From NCBI GenBank assembly GCA_032358165.1, contig JAALGY010000021.1, positions 1,054,001 to 1,118,000 on the forward strand: DNA of 64,000 nucleotides, given 5' to 3'. Below the pieces are notes generated by a model, which was not told where the DNA came from, ran no database searches, and worked only from the letters and a program-made list of their open reading frames with translations. How positions within the stretch are numbered: the stretch's first letter is position 1; each line of letters opens with the position of its first letter. The position numbers and the translations under genes were made by a program. The stretch is from Diplosphaera chodatii. Lineage: Eukaryota > Chlorophyta > Trebouxiophyceae > Prasiolales > Stichococcaceae. Below, in pieces: positions 21,914 to 31,957 of the stretch.

Positions 21914-23878
21914 ATGCTGGCCACTCTCCATCGGCTCAACGGCGGCGCGGCTCACCTCAACAGTCCGCAGGCTGTGCCTGCACCATGCAGTCTTAGCAGC
22001 GGCGGCGGCTGCAGCGCTGCTGTGCCGGCGGCCAGCCGGCGGAGATGTTTCGCAGTCAGCACAGCGCGCAGCTCGGTGCTGCTGCGTCCCAGCGGCAGCC
22101 GGTCGCTCGCCTGCAGCTCCCACTGCCCGGCAGTCGTGGCGTCCCTCGCGGCGGTGGAGGAGCGGCCCGACACGGAGGCGGCCCACACGGCAGTTTCTGG
22201 CAGCCCTCCGGCGCCCGTCGCCGAGGCCATGGCGGCAACGGCCGCGCTGCGCGCGTGGATGAATCAGGAGTACAGCATGGACTCGTTCAACGCGCTGGCG
22301 TCCTCAGACGCTGAAACGGTCGAGCATCAGCGGCTGCTGGAGAAGGCGTGGGCCCACAGCGAAGCAGAGGATGCCGAATTTTTGATCGGCGACGGCGAGC
22401 TGGAAGGCGATGGCAGCCCGGTGGCCAGCCTGCGGCACGCCGATGCCCTGCCCGAGTCTGGCTCCAGCGCCTCTGCTGCTGGGCCAGTCAGCAGACGGCG
22501 CGCCGCGCCGAGCAGCAGGAGGTCCCGCACGGGCGTTGCCGCGGCTCGACGGGCAGCCTCCTCAGACCCAGCAGCGTCGCCGATCGCGGCGCCGCCAGCG
22601 CTGCAGCCGGCCCTGGGCCGGGGCGCGCCCGCAGCCAAGGCAGCGGGGCCGGCGGCCCTGCCGCACGGCCTGTCGCTGCCCAGCAGCTCAGCGACAGAGG
22701 ACAGCGCCAGCATCTCGGCGCCTTCAGCGGGTTCCGCGCGCACCCGGGCGGCCGGCGGCCCCGCGGGGCGCACCCGCCGCCAGGCCGCCCACTGGGGCAA
22801 GCAGCACCTGGACCAGCCGTCCACGGTGGCGGCCGGCAGCAAGGCCGTCACGCAGGCCGCGGCGGCGCCCAGCTCCCCCAAGGACGTCATGCGCCTCTTC
22901 ATGAAGCGTGCGGGGCAGTACAAGCTGCTGACGGCGGACCAGGAGAAGGCGCTGGCCTGTGAGATCCAGCAGCTCGTCCAGCTCAGGCAGCTGTCAGAGG
23001 ACATGGCCGCCGAGATGGGCGTGCTGCCCTCGCCGGCGCAGGTGGCCGCAAAGGCGGGCATCTCTCCTGCAGAGTACCAGGCAAGGATTGAGGCGGGCGA
23101 GGCCAGCAAGCAGTGCATGATCAACAGCAACCTGCGGCTGGTGGTGTCCATCGCCAAGAAGTACCTGCACCGCGGGCTCCCACTGGAGGACCTCATCTCG
23201 GAGGGCGTGCAGGGCCTGGCCAAGGGCACCGAGCGATTCGACCCGGCACGCGGCTTCAAGTTCTCCACGTATGCCCACTGGTGGATCCGGCAGGGCGTGT
23301 CGCGGTCTATCCAGGACCAGGCCCGCGTCATCAGGCTGCCAGTGCATTTGCACGACCTGATCTCCCGCATCCGCAAAACTGAGCAAGAGCTTGCTACTGA
23401 GTTCAAGCGAAGGCCAACAGCAGATGAGGTCGCAGAGGTGGTGGGCATCACGCCTGCGCGGCTGATGGTTCTGAACAAGGCCGCCAAGCTGCCAACCAGC
23501 ATGAGTGCACCGCTCAAAAGCAGTGAGGAGGGTGGGAACACCCTGGAGGACATTGTCGAGGACACGGATGCGGACACCGTGGACGCGACAGCGGTGACGC
23601 GGCTGCTGTGTGCAGACATCGACAATGTCCTGCACACACTGTCGCCGCGCGAGTGCGGCGTGCTGCGCATGCGCTACGGCCTGGACGACGGCCAGGAGAA
23701 GACGCTCGAGGAGGTCGGCGCCAAGTTCAAGGTGACACGCGAGCGCATTCGGCAGATTGAGTCGAAGGCTCTGCGCAAGATGCGGCAGCCCTCGCGGCAG
23801 GGCGTCCTGATGGACTACAAAAACGGTGTTGACACCACTGTGATACCCGACCGCAAGGGCCTGCACCGCGATGGCTAA
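21914..23878 (+). CDS. Plastid RNA polymerase sigma factor, sigma-70 primary type
   Basis: Nuclear-encoded sigma subunit that directs the plastid-encoded (bacterial type) RNA polymerase to promoters. Intronless, 654 residues, from ATG 21914. The first about 320 residues are a transit peptide plus a low-complexity Ala/Ser/Arg/Pro region. The conserved part begins [20 protein letters not shown] (region 1.2). Region 2 follows with [40 protein letters not shown], then [20 protein letters not shown] and [15 protein letters not shown]. Region 3 contains [20 protein letters not shown]. Region 4 reads [20 protein letters not shown], then [20 protein letters not shown] with the helix-turn-helix. Algae usually have one such factor. 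Its lack of introns stands out against intron-rich neighbours. Confidence 0.95.
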   Translation: MLATLHRLNGGAAHLNSPQAVPAPCSLSSGGGCSAAVPAASRRRCFAVSTARSSVLLRPSGSRSLACSSHCPAVVASLAAVEERPDTEAAHTAVSGSPPAPVAEAMAATAALRAWMNQEYSMDSFNALASSDAETVEHQRLLEKAWAHSEAEDAEFLIGDGELEGDGSPVASLRHADALPESGSSASAAGPVSRRRAAPSSRRSRTGVAAARRAASSDPAASPIAAPPALQPALGRGAPAAKAAGPAALPHGLSLPSSSATEDSASISAPSAGSARTRAAGGPAGRTRRQAAHWGKQHLDQPSTVAAGSKAVTQAAAAPSSPKDVMRLFMKRAGQYKLLTADQEKALACEIQQLVQLRQLSEDMAAEMGVLPSPAQVAAKAGISPAEYQARIEAGEASKQCMINSNLRLVVSIAKKYLHRGLPLEDLISEGVQGLAKGTERFDPARGFKFSTYAHWWIRQGVSRSIQDQARVIRLPVHLHDLISRIRKTEQELATEFKRRPTADEVAEVVGITPARLMVLNKAAKLPTSMSAPLKSSEEGGNTLEDIVEDTDADTVDATAVTRLLCADIDNVLHTLSPRECGVLRMRYGLDDGQEKTLEEVGAKFKVTRERIRQIESKALRKMRQPSRQGVLMDYKNGVDTTVIPDRKGLHRDG

Positions 23879-24598
23879 CACCGCTGGCAGGCTTGGGGAT
23901 CCGTTGCACCGGCAGCTTGATATCGCAAGCATGGCATTGCAACGACTCTTGTACAACAGTTGTCAGCGTCACACTGCTGTGTGGCGTGGTATGTGCAGCG
24001 GGGCTGTGCATCATTGCACGCTGTGACGTGCAGTCGTATATGAGCTTGTCCGATCAGTGCGAGTGTCGTTTGGTACGCTTGAATGTCCAGGTGCCACTGT
24101 AAATTCTTTCGAGTGCTGTGCTAAATGAAGATCTTGTGTCTGGCTCTTCATGCTCTGCTGTTCTACCTTTGCGTACCACACGCACACTACCAACTTGTTG
24201 ACTTGGACGACACCAGACAGAGTCCATAACACCAGGCAGTCCAAACTACACGAAAGCTGGCTTGACAGCGTTACATGACAGTAGCAGCCCATGACAGACC
24301 CGTGCTGCCGCAGTGCATCCATGTCAAGCTGGCTGGGCCAGGACCAAGGAAGGTTGTGATGGATGCGTGTTTATGACTTGCTATAACGGAAGGTGCAGAC
24401 CAACAAGGGGTGATGCCACTGCCAGTTCAAAGGTTACCGTACGCTGTGAATATTACATGGTTCGAGTTGGCACTGGGGGTGCTGCTTATGACATCTACAT
24501 ACCCCTGCAGGGCTGCTGTCCGGTGAGCTGCCCAAATAATCAGGCTGCCTCTGCCTTGCAAAGCTAGCTCCGCTGGTGCTTTGCGCACGACATGCCGT
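23879..24598. other. Intergenic between tail-to-tail genes
   Basis: 720 bases between the stops of the sigma factor and NDUFB2. No recognisable ORF; likely two 3' UTRs. A TGTAA, the usual green-algal polyadenylation signal, lies at 24098-24102. Confidence 0.45.
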
Positions 24599-25265
24599 TC
24601 ACTTGTGTTCCCCGTCTCCGTGATGCTCCTCGTGCTCGAAGTGCACCGCATGGCCGTGCTGCAGTGATGGAGTTGTGTAAGCGTCAAATATTGAGGCTGA
24701 GCAGGCTGAGCAGCGCAGCTGAGTGGCACCTTTAGATCACGGCACTCACCAGGAACGCATCGCCATCGTAGTACGCCCGATACATGACCCAGAACCTGTG
24801 CACAGCAGTCCAGAGTCAGACAGAGCGGCCAGCAGTCAGGACCAGTGGTCATGAGACCACAGAGACTACCAGAACATGTCAGCTCGTGAGCCAGCGCATC
24901 CAACAGAGCGCACGGTTCTTGATGTCAGCGGTCTACGCTCACCACATCAGCGCACACATGCCGCTGCCCCACATGACGTGCCACCGCGCGGGCGGGTGCA
25001 GTGTGACGCCCTCATATGTGACACCATGCCCGTGCCCTGCACAGACGGTGATGCAGAGGATCCTCATGCTTGGGTGCGACGACATCGCGCAGACATCGGC
25101 TCTAACATGCATGCATAGCAATGCGCCTGAGCAACCTGACGCAAAACCCCGCAGGTGCTGCAGCTGATGTTGCGCTGTGGCGCCTGCTGCGCCGGTCAGT
25201 GGTGGCTGCGAAAGTGGCGTGGTCTGAAGCAGCCGGCTGAATCCCCTCAGCCGGCTGGCTGCCAT
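24599..25265 (-). CDS. NDUFB2: NADH:ubiquinone oxidoreductase (complex I) subunit NDUFB2, plant type
   Basis: Accessory subunit of the mitochondrial complex I membrane arm. Four exons. The first, from ATG 25263-25265, encodes a mitochondrial presequence (AASRLRGFSRLLQTTPLSQP, ending LRGFAS). The second (near 24950-25045) gives GHGHGVTYEGVTLHPPARWH and then MWGSGMCALMW; the third (near 24745-24796) FWVMYRAYYDGDAFL; the fourth (24599-24662) QHGHAVHFEHEEHHGDGEHK. The Gly-His repeat before TYEG, the RWH motif and the MWFW(V)xYRA transmembrane segment are family marks. The split of MW from FWV by an intron and the His/Glu-rich tail fit plant homologues. About 110 residues in total, normal for the family. 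Confidence 0.9.
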
Positions 25266-25729
25266 AATGAACCTTCAGGCCAGGCAAGCAGAGTTACAAG
25301 TGCTCAAGGTTTTCAGCAGATCATACCAACTGTGATCCGACTACACGCGAGCGACCCTTGCTTACGAGGACTGCGCGTGTGCAGATGTGCCGGCAAAGAC
25401 CGCAACCTGCAATGGAAACGCAACATGCTTGCCCAGGATCCTCAACAGCAATTCTCAGAATAACACTGCTCCGCCTTATTCCTACCACATAGGGTCCCAG
25501 GGGTGCAAGCCACGCCAGAGGTTGCTGACTCGTTCTCTTGCTGCATGTTTACAGGTGAAAGGTGTGCCTTATTCGATACGCTTTGCTTTGGCCGAGTCGG
25601 CAAACGTGGACGCTTGAACAGTACAGTTTCATCATCCCTGTCAGCACTGCGCAGTGCAAGCCCTGATTCAGCAGTCTGCAGGCTGTGAAGTAGGTGTAGC
25701 ACACATCATCGAGTCGGGTGCCATTGTCA
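25266..25729. other. Divergent promoter region, NDUFB2 (-) / DUF493 protein (+)
   Basis: About 460 bases between two divergent ATGs. No coding domain was recognised. An in-frame GTG at 25718 precedes the ATG at 25730, but I see no reason to use it. Confidence 0.4.
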
Positions 25730-26308
25730 ATGCTGGGAGCCACGGCTCAGCTTGCTCAGCTTGGCGCCTCAAGCAGTTCGCATGCGCTGCAGCGCCATTT
25801 TGCCGCGGGCCCCCTGTCCTCCATAGGTCGCAGAGTGTTGCAGACGAACTTGCGAGATCTGGGCTGCACGAACTCTCACCGTCGTCACAACAGCCATCAC
25901 CTTTCGACACTGCGGGCCAAGAGTGATGATGCTGCGGATGCTGTAAGGGAGACCTTGTCAGGAATCAGCAGTATTGAGGGACGCGCAGCACAAACCACGA
26001 ACATAGTGCTGGGCGGGGACAACTCGCTGCAGAGCTGGAGGGAGCTCGATGAGAAGGTCAACGAGTATCCAACAGAACGCAGTTTCAAAGCCATCGGCTC
26101 TGGCGGCGATGACTTTGTAGCAAGCATGATCAGCGCAGTCGAAAATGCAGTGGGCACTGTGAAGCCCAGCAGGGTTCAGCAACGGCCGTCGGCAAAGGGC
26201 AAGTATGTCGCGGTCACCATTGGACCCATCATGATGCAGAATGCCGATCAGGTTATTCGAGTCTATTCGGGGATGCGCGAGGATGAGCGGCTGAGGTGGT
26301 ATTTGTGA
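25730..26308 (+). CDS. DUF493 (YbeD-like) family protein, probably plastid-targeted
   Basis: 192 residues in one exon from ATG 25730-25732. The first about 70 residues (Ala/Ser/Arg/His-rich, ending near HHLSTLRAK) look like a chloroplast transit peptide. The mature part contains the DUF493 fold: EYPTERSFKAIGSGGDDFVA, then SMISAVENAVGTVKPSRVQQ, RPSAKGKYVAVTIGPIMMQN and finally ADQVIRVYSGMREDERLRWY-L. The closing DERLRWYL matches the terminal motif I know from plant DUF493 proteins. Bacterial YbeD is a small regulatory alpha/beta protein related in fold to ACT domains. The function in plastids is not known to me. Confidence 0.85.
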   Translation: MLGATAQLAQLGASSSSHALQRHFAAGPLSSIGRRVLQTNLRDLGCTNSHRRHNSHHLSTLRAKSDDAADAVRETLSGISSIEGRAAQTTNIVLGGDNSLQSWRELDEKVNEYPTERSFKAIGSGGDDFVASMISAVENAVGTVKPSRVQQRPSAKGKYVAVTIGPIMMQNADQVIRVYSGMREDERLRWYL

Positions 26309-26861
26309 GAGGCGGGACATATGCACAGCACACACAGCAGGCGTAACTGCTGTGAATCCAACGCCTCATGGCGTATGCGTGCAGATCACACGGCTGCTTG
26401 CCGAGATACTTGTCCATTTGCTTGCCGCAAATTCCTTTTCCATTGTGTGTAATTGCTGTACTGGCACATGGGATGGAGGTTCAGACTCCATGCCTTGCCT
26501 ATCTGCCTTGCGTTGTAACGCAACGTGGAATGAAAGCAATCCATGACGCAGGCTGCTGGCATTCAATCAGCAGAAAGTATCTTGACTATGCACCGTTTGA
26601 TCAGCTCAAGGGCATTCCAGGCCAACATCCCTCGCTTATTGCATCGGCACTTTGGCAGGACTGCTCTTGCTCACATTGCCAGACATATCATTACCGCTGT
26701 TGCTCAACAAGCGTCAACCAACAGACACCCGTAGACAGCACAGAAGCAGTCGCCTTGGCGATGGACTGACGTTCTGCACATGAACACTGCCGCACATACC
26801 GGCTGCGGTGCACATCGCCTCAAGGCTTGGGTCCAGGCACATCGCCCAGCACGGAGCTATT
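26309..26861. other. Intergenic, two plus-strand genes
   Basis: 553 bases: 3' UTR of the DUF493 gene and promoter of the elongin A-like gene. No recognisable ORF. Confidence 0.45.
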
Positions 26862-27942
26862 ATGACTGACATGCCGCTGTCGACGTGCCGCGTCAGCTCG
26901 CTGACGGATCTGTGCGTCAGCCAGCTGATTGCTGCGCGGAGCTTGCTGGGTGCGTGCATGCACCGAATGTGCCATGACGTGAACGGCTTCTGTGCTCAAC
27001 GCAGTCCCGTGCTTGCTAGCAGCGTGTCACGTGACATGTTTGGTGTCCATCTGCCGATGGCATCTGGTACATCTCACTGTAGGCGATCTGGGCGATGTCC
27101 CACTGCACCTCCTTGAGCCGGTGCTCTGCCAGTGTTCAGCGCAACAGTTGGCCGCCATTGAAGACGAGACGAGGTGTTGCTCGCCATCTGCACAACCCAC
27201 TGTCGCAAAGTGTTTGCTGCCCCTTGCTGCCTTCATTGATAAACCATGTCAGCACACACCTGTTCCCAGCAGGCGCAATTCTGGAGTGTGTGCGGCACTT
27301 CATCGGTTCCTGAGTGCAGTGCTGGGGGGCGTGACATCAGTGCGGAACTGGATGCACACTGGCAGCGCCATGTGACGGAGCGGTTTGGGCAGTGCAATGC
27401 CAGTGACTGCAGCGCGGGCGTACAGCAGCCCCAGAGCAGCAGTGGACGTCGCGAGTCACAAGACGCCGCCCGGGAGGCGTTCAGCAAGTACTGTTGGCGC
27501 TCTGTGTACGACACCAGAGTCCGAGAGCATGCTGAGAAGCAGCAGCGCGTGAGGGATAAGGTGCAGCGGATGTTCCATGCAGAGAAGGCAGCTAGGCAGC
27601 AGCGCTCAGCCCAGGTCGGAGTGCTTGGCTGCTGTGGCAGTAGGATTCCTCCAGTGTGAAAGAGCAGCTTGCAGCGTGAGCAGCTCATGTGGATGCTGCT
27701 GTCAACTACTCTCATGCTCCTTTGCTCAGGTTATAGAGATGCAGCCGCTCCGGCATCACAAGGGGCGGAGGGCGGCTCAGCGGTGCGGCGTGCAGGCCGC
27801 TGCAGCACCGTCCATCCGCCAATCGATCCTCAAGAGGCTGGCACTGGTGCCGAGCAGGGCGCCAGCGCGTACGCTTCAGCAGCGGCGGGGGACTCATGGC
27901 AGTGGCAAACCGCAGATGGGCAGGACGCGGACAGGACATTGA
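26862..27942 (+). CDS. Elongin A-like protein (RNA polymerase II elongation factor, core region only)
   Basis: Elongin A binds elongin B/C through a BC-box and stimulates RNA polymerase II elongation or acts as a ubiquitin-ligase adaptor. Exons with checked phases: 26862-26949, 27083-27173, 27341-27614 and 27730-27942. The joined protein starts SSLTDLCVSQLIAARSLLGD, then LGDVPLHLLEPVLCQCSAQQ and LAAIEDET, matching the elongin A SLxDLC(BC-box)...LGDxPYxLLxPVLxxCxxxQLxxIE pattern. Then SAELDAHWQRHVTERFG and KYCWRSVYDTRVREHAEKQQ, matching the DxLWxxHvxRdF and WRxLYxxR blocks. The last exon is very basic (KRLALVPSRAPARTLQQRRG). No N-terminal TFIIS-type domain is present, as in plant and fungal homologues. 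Modest divergence, but the order of motifs is convincing. Confidence 0.8.
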
Positions 27943-28457
27943 GAAGACATATAGGCACTGGCACAGCAGCCTTTGCAATAAGATGCTTGAACTGGATGCG
28001 CCTCTGTACCATCATTGCTTTGGTCCAACGTTGCACTTGTACAGTTTAATGTGAACAGTGAGTGGCTTGCACCGTTTTAGGGTTGCAAACATTGCACCTG
28101 ACATCTGACAACCCTTGCAGGACTTGTAACATTACTTGTGATGTTGTCACTGCAAGTTTGTGTATGATGACGGCAGGCTATCGTTAGCTGATTGCGGCCT
28201 AATGAACAGTCACAATGCGTCCTGCTGTGCACACAGGGCTGTTGGTCTGGTGTTGCATACCCTACAACAATGGGGCTTGCAACTTCTGAAATGCCGCCGT
28301 TTCCTGCACTGGCTGAGCAAATCACGTCAACCCCAGGGTTTCAGCAGCCGCCTGAAGGTAAGAGTGCGACGCCTGCTCTGAGGCCGTTCTCTTTACAGGC
28401 GCCAGCAGCGCCGAGCTTCGTGGGGAGGTGCTGTCAGTGTCAGCGCAGGGGCCCAAC
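27943..28457. other. Intergenic, promoter/5' UTR of ribosomal protein uS2
   Basis: 515 bases with no recognisable coding feature. Contains a TTTTAGGG stretch at 28076-28083, not a full telo-box. Confidence 0.4.
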
Positions 28458-30102
28458 ATGGCGCTAACCCAGCGCGAGGCGGTGAGCATGCTTGTACACA
28501 AGCACTCGACAGGCCATCGAATTGATGCATGCGATCAGGGTGTTCCATGAGGGGCTTCGGATCCCCAATGCAGTCATGTCTGCAGCCAACACGATGCCCA
28601 ATGGTTCTCTTCGGGGTTGCCGCCTGCAGGACATTCAGCTGCTGCTGGCAGCACAGTGCCATCTGGGTACAAAGAACTGTGACTACCAGATGGAGCGCTA
28701 CATCTACAAGCGTCGCAACGACGGCATCTACATCATCAACCTGGGAAAGACGTGGGAGAAGCTGCAGCTGGCTGCCCGCGTGATCGTGGCCGTTGAGAAC
28801 CCGCAGGACATTGTGGTGCAGTCGGCACGCCCATATGGTCAGCGGGCCATCCTCAAGTTTGCGCACTACGTGAACGCCAAGGCACTCTCCGGCCGCCACA
28901 CGCCCGGTGAGCCGTCAACATGGGGTGGTCTGCTGGTGACACTGCCACAGCGGATCCGCAGATGACCAGTAGACGATAATTGGGGCACGCCGCTTCTGGC
29001 ATCAGAAGCGTTTGACAACAGGTGACAGTCGCTCCCGTTCCTTACATGCTGTTTGCACGATGACAGGTACCTTCACCAACCAGATCCAGAAGGCGTTCGA
29101 GGAGCCGCGGCTGCTGGTCCTGACGGACCCGCGGACCGACCACCAGCCCATCCGTGAGTCAGCATATGTGAACATCCCCACCATCGCCTTCTGCGACACG
29201 GACTCGCCGCTCCCGCACGTCGACATCGCCATCCCGGCCAACAACAAGGGCAAGCACTCCATCGGCGTGCTGTACTACCTGCTGGCACGCATGGTGCTCC
29301 AGGTGGGTAGCAGCTTCTTGTGTGCATACATACTTGCAAGTGCGTAGCACCAGAGTGCTCATGCCTATTCGACGAGCTGAATGCAATTGCGTGAGTGTGC
29401 GTCTCTACAGCAATCCAGCAGCGTGCCAGAGTAGTAAAAACGCACCTCACCCCGTCAACCTGCATGGTGCTCCAGATGCGCGGCACAATCAGCCCTGCCA
29501 ACCCGTGGGACGTGATGGTGGACCTGTTCTTCTACCGCGAGCCGGAGGAGACCAAGGATGAGGAGGCACCCGAGGACGTGGCCTACCCCGGCACTGACTA
29601 CAATGCCAATGCTGCTCTGCCTGCCCCTGGTGCGGCACATGGTTTTGGGCTTGTGCAGCAACATCAGCGTGTCATCACAAGACTGCTGCAAATGTGGAGT
29701 CGGCCAGTCATATACGCTGAACTTTACATCAAAGCCCGTGCTTTGCTCTGGATACATGGTGATGGACCTGCTTTCGTGTTCTGCAGACGCCGCCGCCGCA
29801 CAGTGGGACGGCACACCGGCTGCTGGCTTTGATGCTGCCGCGCCGCCGCAGACAGCAGAGGGCGCTGACTGGGGTGCACCAGCGGGGGGCTTTGAGGCCG
29901 CCCCCGCTCCGGCACCCTTCCCGGATGGCGCGCAGCAGTACCAGGTGCAGGACATGCTGCATACTCTGGAATAGCGCAGGGACAACTATGTGAACAGCGG
30001 CATCATGCATGTGATGAAGCCTCAGGCTGCTGATGTTTGACGACACTGTTGCAGGCACCCCCTGCCGAGTACACAGCGCCTGCCCCCACTGCTGGCTACT
30101 GA
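28458..30102 (+). CDS. RPSA: 40S ribosomal protein SA (uS2, S0)
   Basis: Cytosolic small-subunit ribosomal protein. Six exons join in phase: 28458-28481 (MALTQREA), 28630-28906, 29067-29302, 29476-29629, 29787-29944 and 30055-30102, giving 298 residues. Core blocks: [100 protein letters not shown] and [20 protein letters not shown]. The acidic C-terminus ends [16 protein letters not shown] plus [15 protein letters not shown] from the last exon. If the last intron (29945-30054) is kept, translation stops instead at 29974 after VQDMLHTLE; the spliced end looks like the family and I prefer it. Intron 1 directly after the start region is typical of ribosomal protein genes. Confidence 0.95.
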
Positions 30103-30476
30103 GGCAGCAGAGCATTGCCGAAGTGCATGGTAGAGAGGGCGCATGCACGAGCTTGAGAACAGCATGCAGCAGTGCGGTGTCCACCCATGTTGGCGTCAGG
30201 ACGTGGGTAGCCCGCGCTGCGCTCGGTATGGGAGAACGCCTCACCCAGTACTGCTGCAGTTGGGCTGTCACACCGAATCAGCAGCCAGCAATGGCCAGTG
30301 CATGTGGGCGTGCTGTTATTTCATCAGCAGTGCATGCATGGTGCACGCATCGTCTGAGTTGTAAGCAAGCTGGTCTGCCTTGCATATTTTCACACTCTGA
30401 TGCTCTTCGCCGACTTCAACCGATGCTAGCCACAGCGCTAGGCCCGTCAACACGGTCACAGCTGCGGCATCCTGTG
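30103..30476. other. Intergenic between tail-to-tail uS2 and prefoldin genes
   Basis: About 375 bases; no coding feature recognised. Probably both 3' UTRs. Confidence 0.45.
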
Positions 30477-31125
30477 TCAGCTAGCCAGAAACCTCTGCGC
30501 GAGCTCGGGCTGATTCCGTACGAGCTCCTTGATGTCACCCTCCACCGCCTTCAAATCCTTGACGATGAGGTCCTTGTTCTTGGCCAGCTCCGTCTGCTGC
30601 CGCGCACATGCTGCCTCTGACTCCCTCAGGTCTGCCTCGAGGCTGCTCTTGGCGTTCAAGAAGTACCTGCAGGAGGGACATGCCTCGGGCGTGCAGCGAC
30701 CCCAACAACTTGGGCGGATGGGACAGGCATCACCCCTGGCTCTCATCCGTGGTATGAGACTACATAAAGGTGATGCAAAGGCGCAGGCGTGGAATCAGTG
30801 GCTGATGTAAGGCAGCACAGCAGTGCTCACGCTCGGCCCACGCTCCGGTAGCATTTGACAGCTGCATCCAAGCCTTCCAGCTCCCGCAGCGTCAAATTGG
30901 CACGTTTCGCCTGCGTTTCTGCTATGCGAGACTCCTGTGTTACCTGCGTCACAGCGATGCATGAAAAGCCTGCACGCTACGTGAAGCAGGCATGACGCTT
31001 GCCCATCATGCACACGCCGCTCACAGGGCAAGCACAGCAGACATCGAGAGCACCTGCTTCAGCATATTCGTCTGCTGCACCAGCTTCTGCTGTAGTTCTT
31101 GCAGCGCATTGTCACTCGCAGTCAT
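30477..31125 (-). CDS. PFD1: Prefoldin subunit 1 (beta type)
   Basis: Subunit of the hexameric prefoldin chaperone that hands nascent actin and tubulin to CCT. Three exons, 31054-31125, 30831-30943 and 30477-30669, join in phase to 125 residues, the family length. First exon MTASDNALQELQQKLVQQTN, an N-terminal coiled coil; second RIAETQAKRANLTLRELEGL, matching the (A/R)xLTLxEL beta-hairpin block, and VKCYRSVGRA, matching the TYKSVGR motif; third YFLNAKSSLEADLRESEAAC and KDLKAVEGDIKELVRNQPEL, the C-terminal coiled coil. Every part of a beta-type prefoldin is present, so I see no sign of damage. Confidence 0.9.
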
Positions 31126-31957
31126 CTGCAAGCTGGGACTTTGGCAGACTTTGTCTGATACGGTGTGGCGCAGACTGCAACTATGCCATGCAACACCTGC
31201 ACATCGCCTCACGCGACTGCACAATAACACTGCACGAGACTTCAGGTGATCAATGTACTAGACTCAGTCACTCAGATCATCAGCAGGCTCCGGTGCAAAT
31301 GCGTAAAGTCACCGCACACGCGCACACACTCGAAGGACCTTTCCAGGTGATTATTATGAATCCGCCCCACCCAAAACGGGGCATTCGAATGCATGTGCTT
31401 GATTGCGCACAGCAGCACCTGCATTCGCAGGGCCAGAATGGGACAAGGCCCAAGAAGAGAATATGCTGCACTGTATGTGCTTGCGTGCCGAGAAGGCGTG
31501 GGCCTGATGGGCAACAGCGTCCGCGAGAGCCTGACTAGACAACACCGAAATACCCTACTGGGCTGGCAAACAGCCAGCCGTCCACCCCTTTGGGGGTCAA
31601 TTCACTTCACTTCACATATGTCACGCTTCAACTGTATTTAGCATATAACCAGCTAGACACAGTTGGTAAGCATTTGACTGCTGAAGATGGTCCTGGACAC
31701 AGCTTGTTGACAACCGTACAGTCTCACTTGTACTGCCGCTTTGGTCTGCACCAACCGGTCGATCAACATGCGTGAGTGAACACTTTGTGAGAGAGATCTC
31801 GACAGGAGTGTGTTTTCATCGACGATCAACAGCGTCTGCACAGGACTGACTGCCGACGCGCCTGATGTGACACTGTTGGCAACACGGTCAGCATGCACAC
31901 ATCAGATGTTTGACTCAAGGCAGTCCGGCGTGTGCCCGCTTTAGCGCAACGCGTTGC
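31126..31957. other. Divergent promoter region, prefoldin (-) / PP2C (+)
   Basis: About 830 bases. ORFs here show no domain. The first exon of the PP2C gene may lie in this stretch or just after it. Confidence 0.35.

Noticed and set aside
22327..23670. 447-residue minus-strand ORF inside the sigma factor gene
   Set aside because: It is a shadow of a long GC-rich coding frame; the plus strand carries a complete, recognisable protein.
24455..24480. TGGTTCGAGTTGG as a tRNA T-arm
   Set aside because: Flanking bases do not pair and no anticodon or acceptor stem is found.
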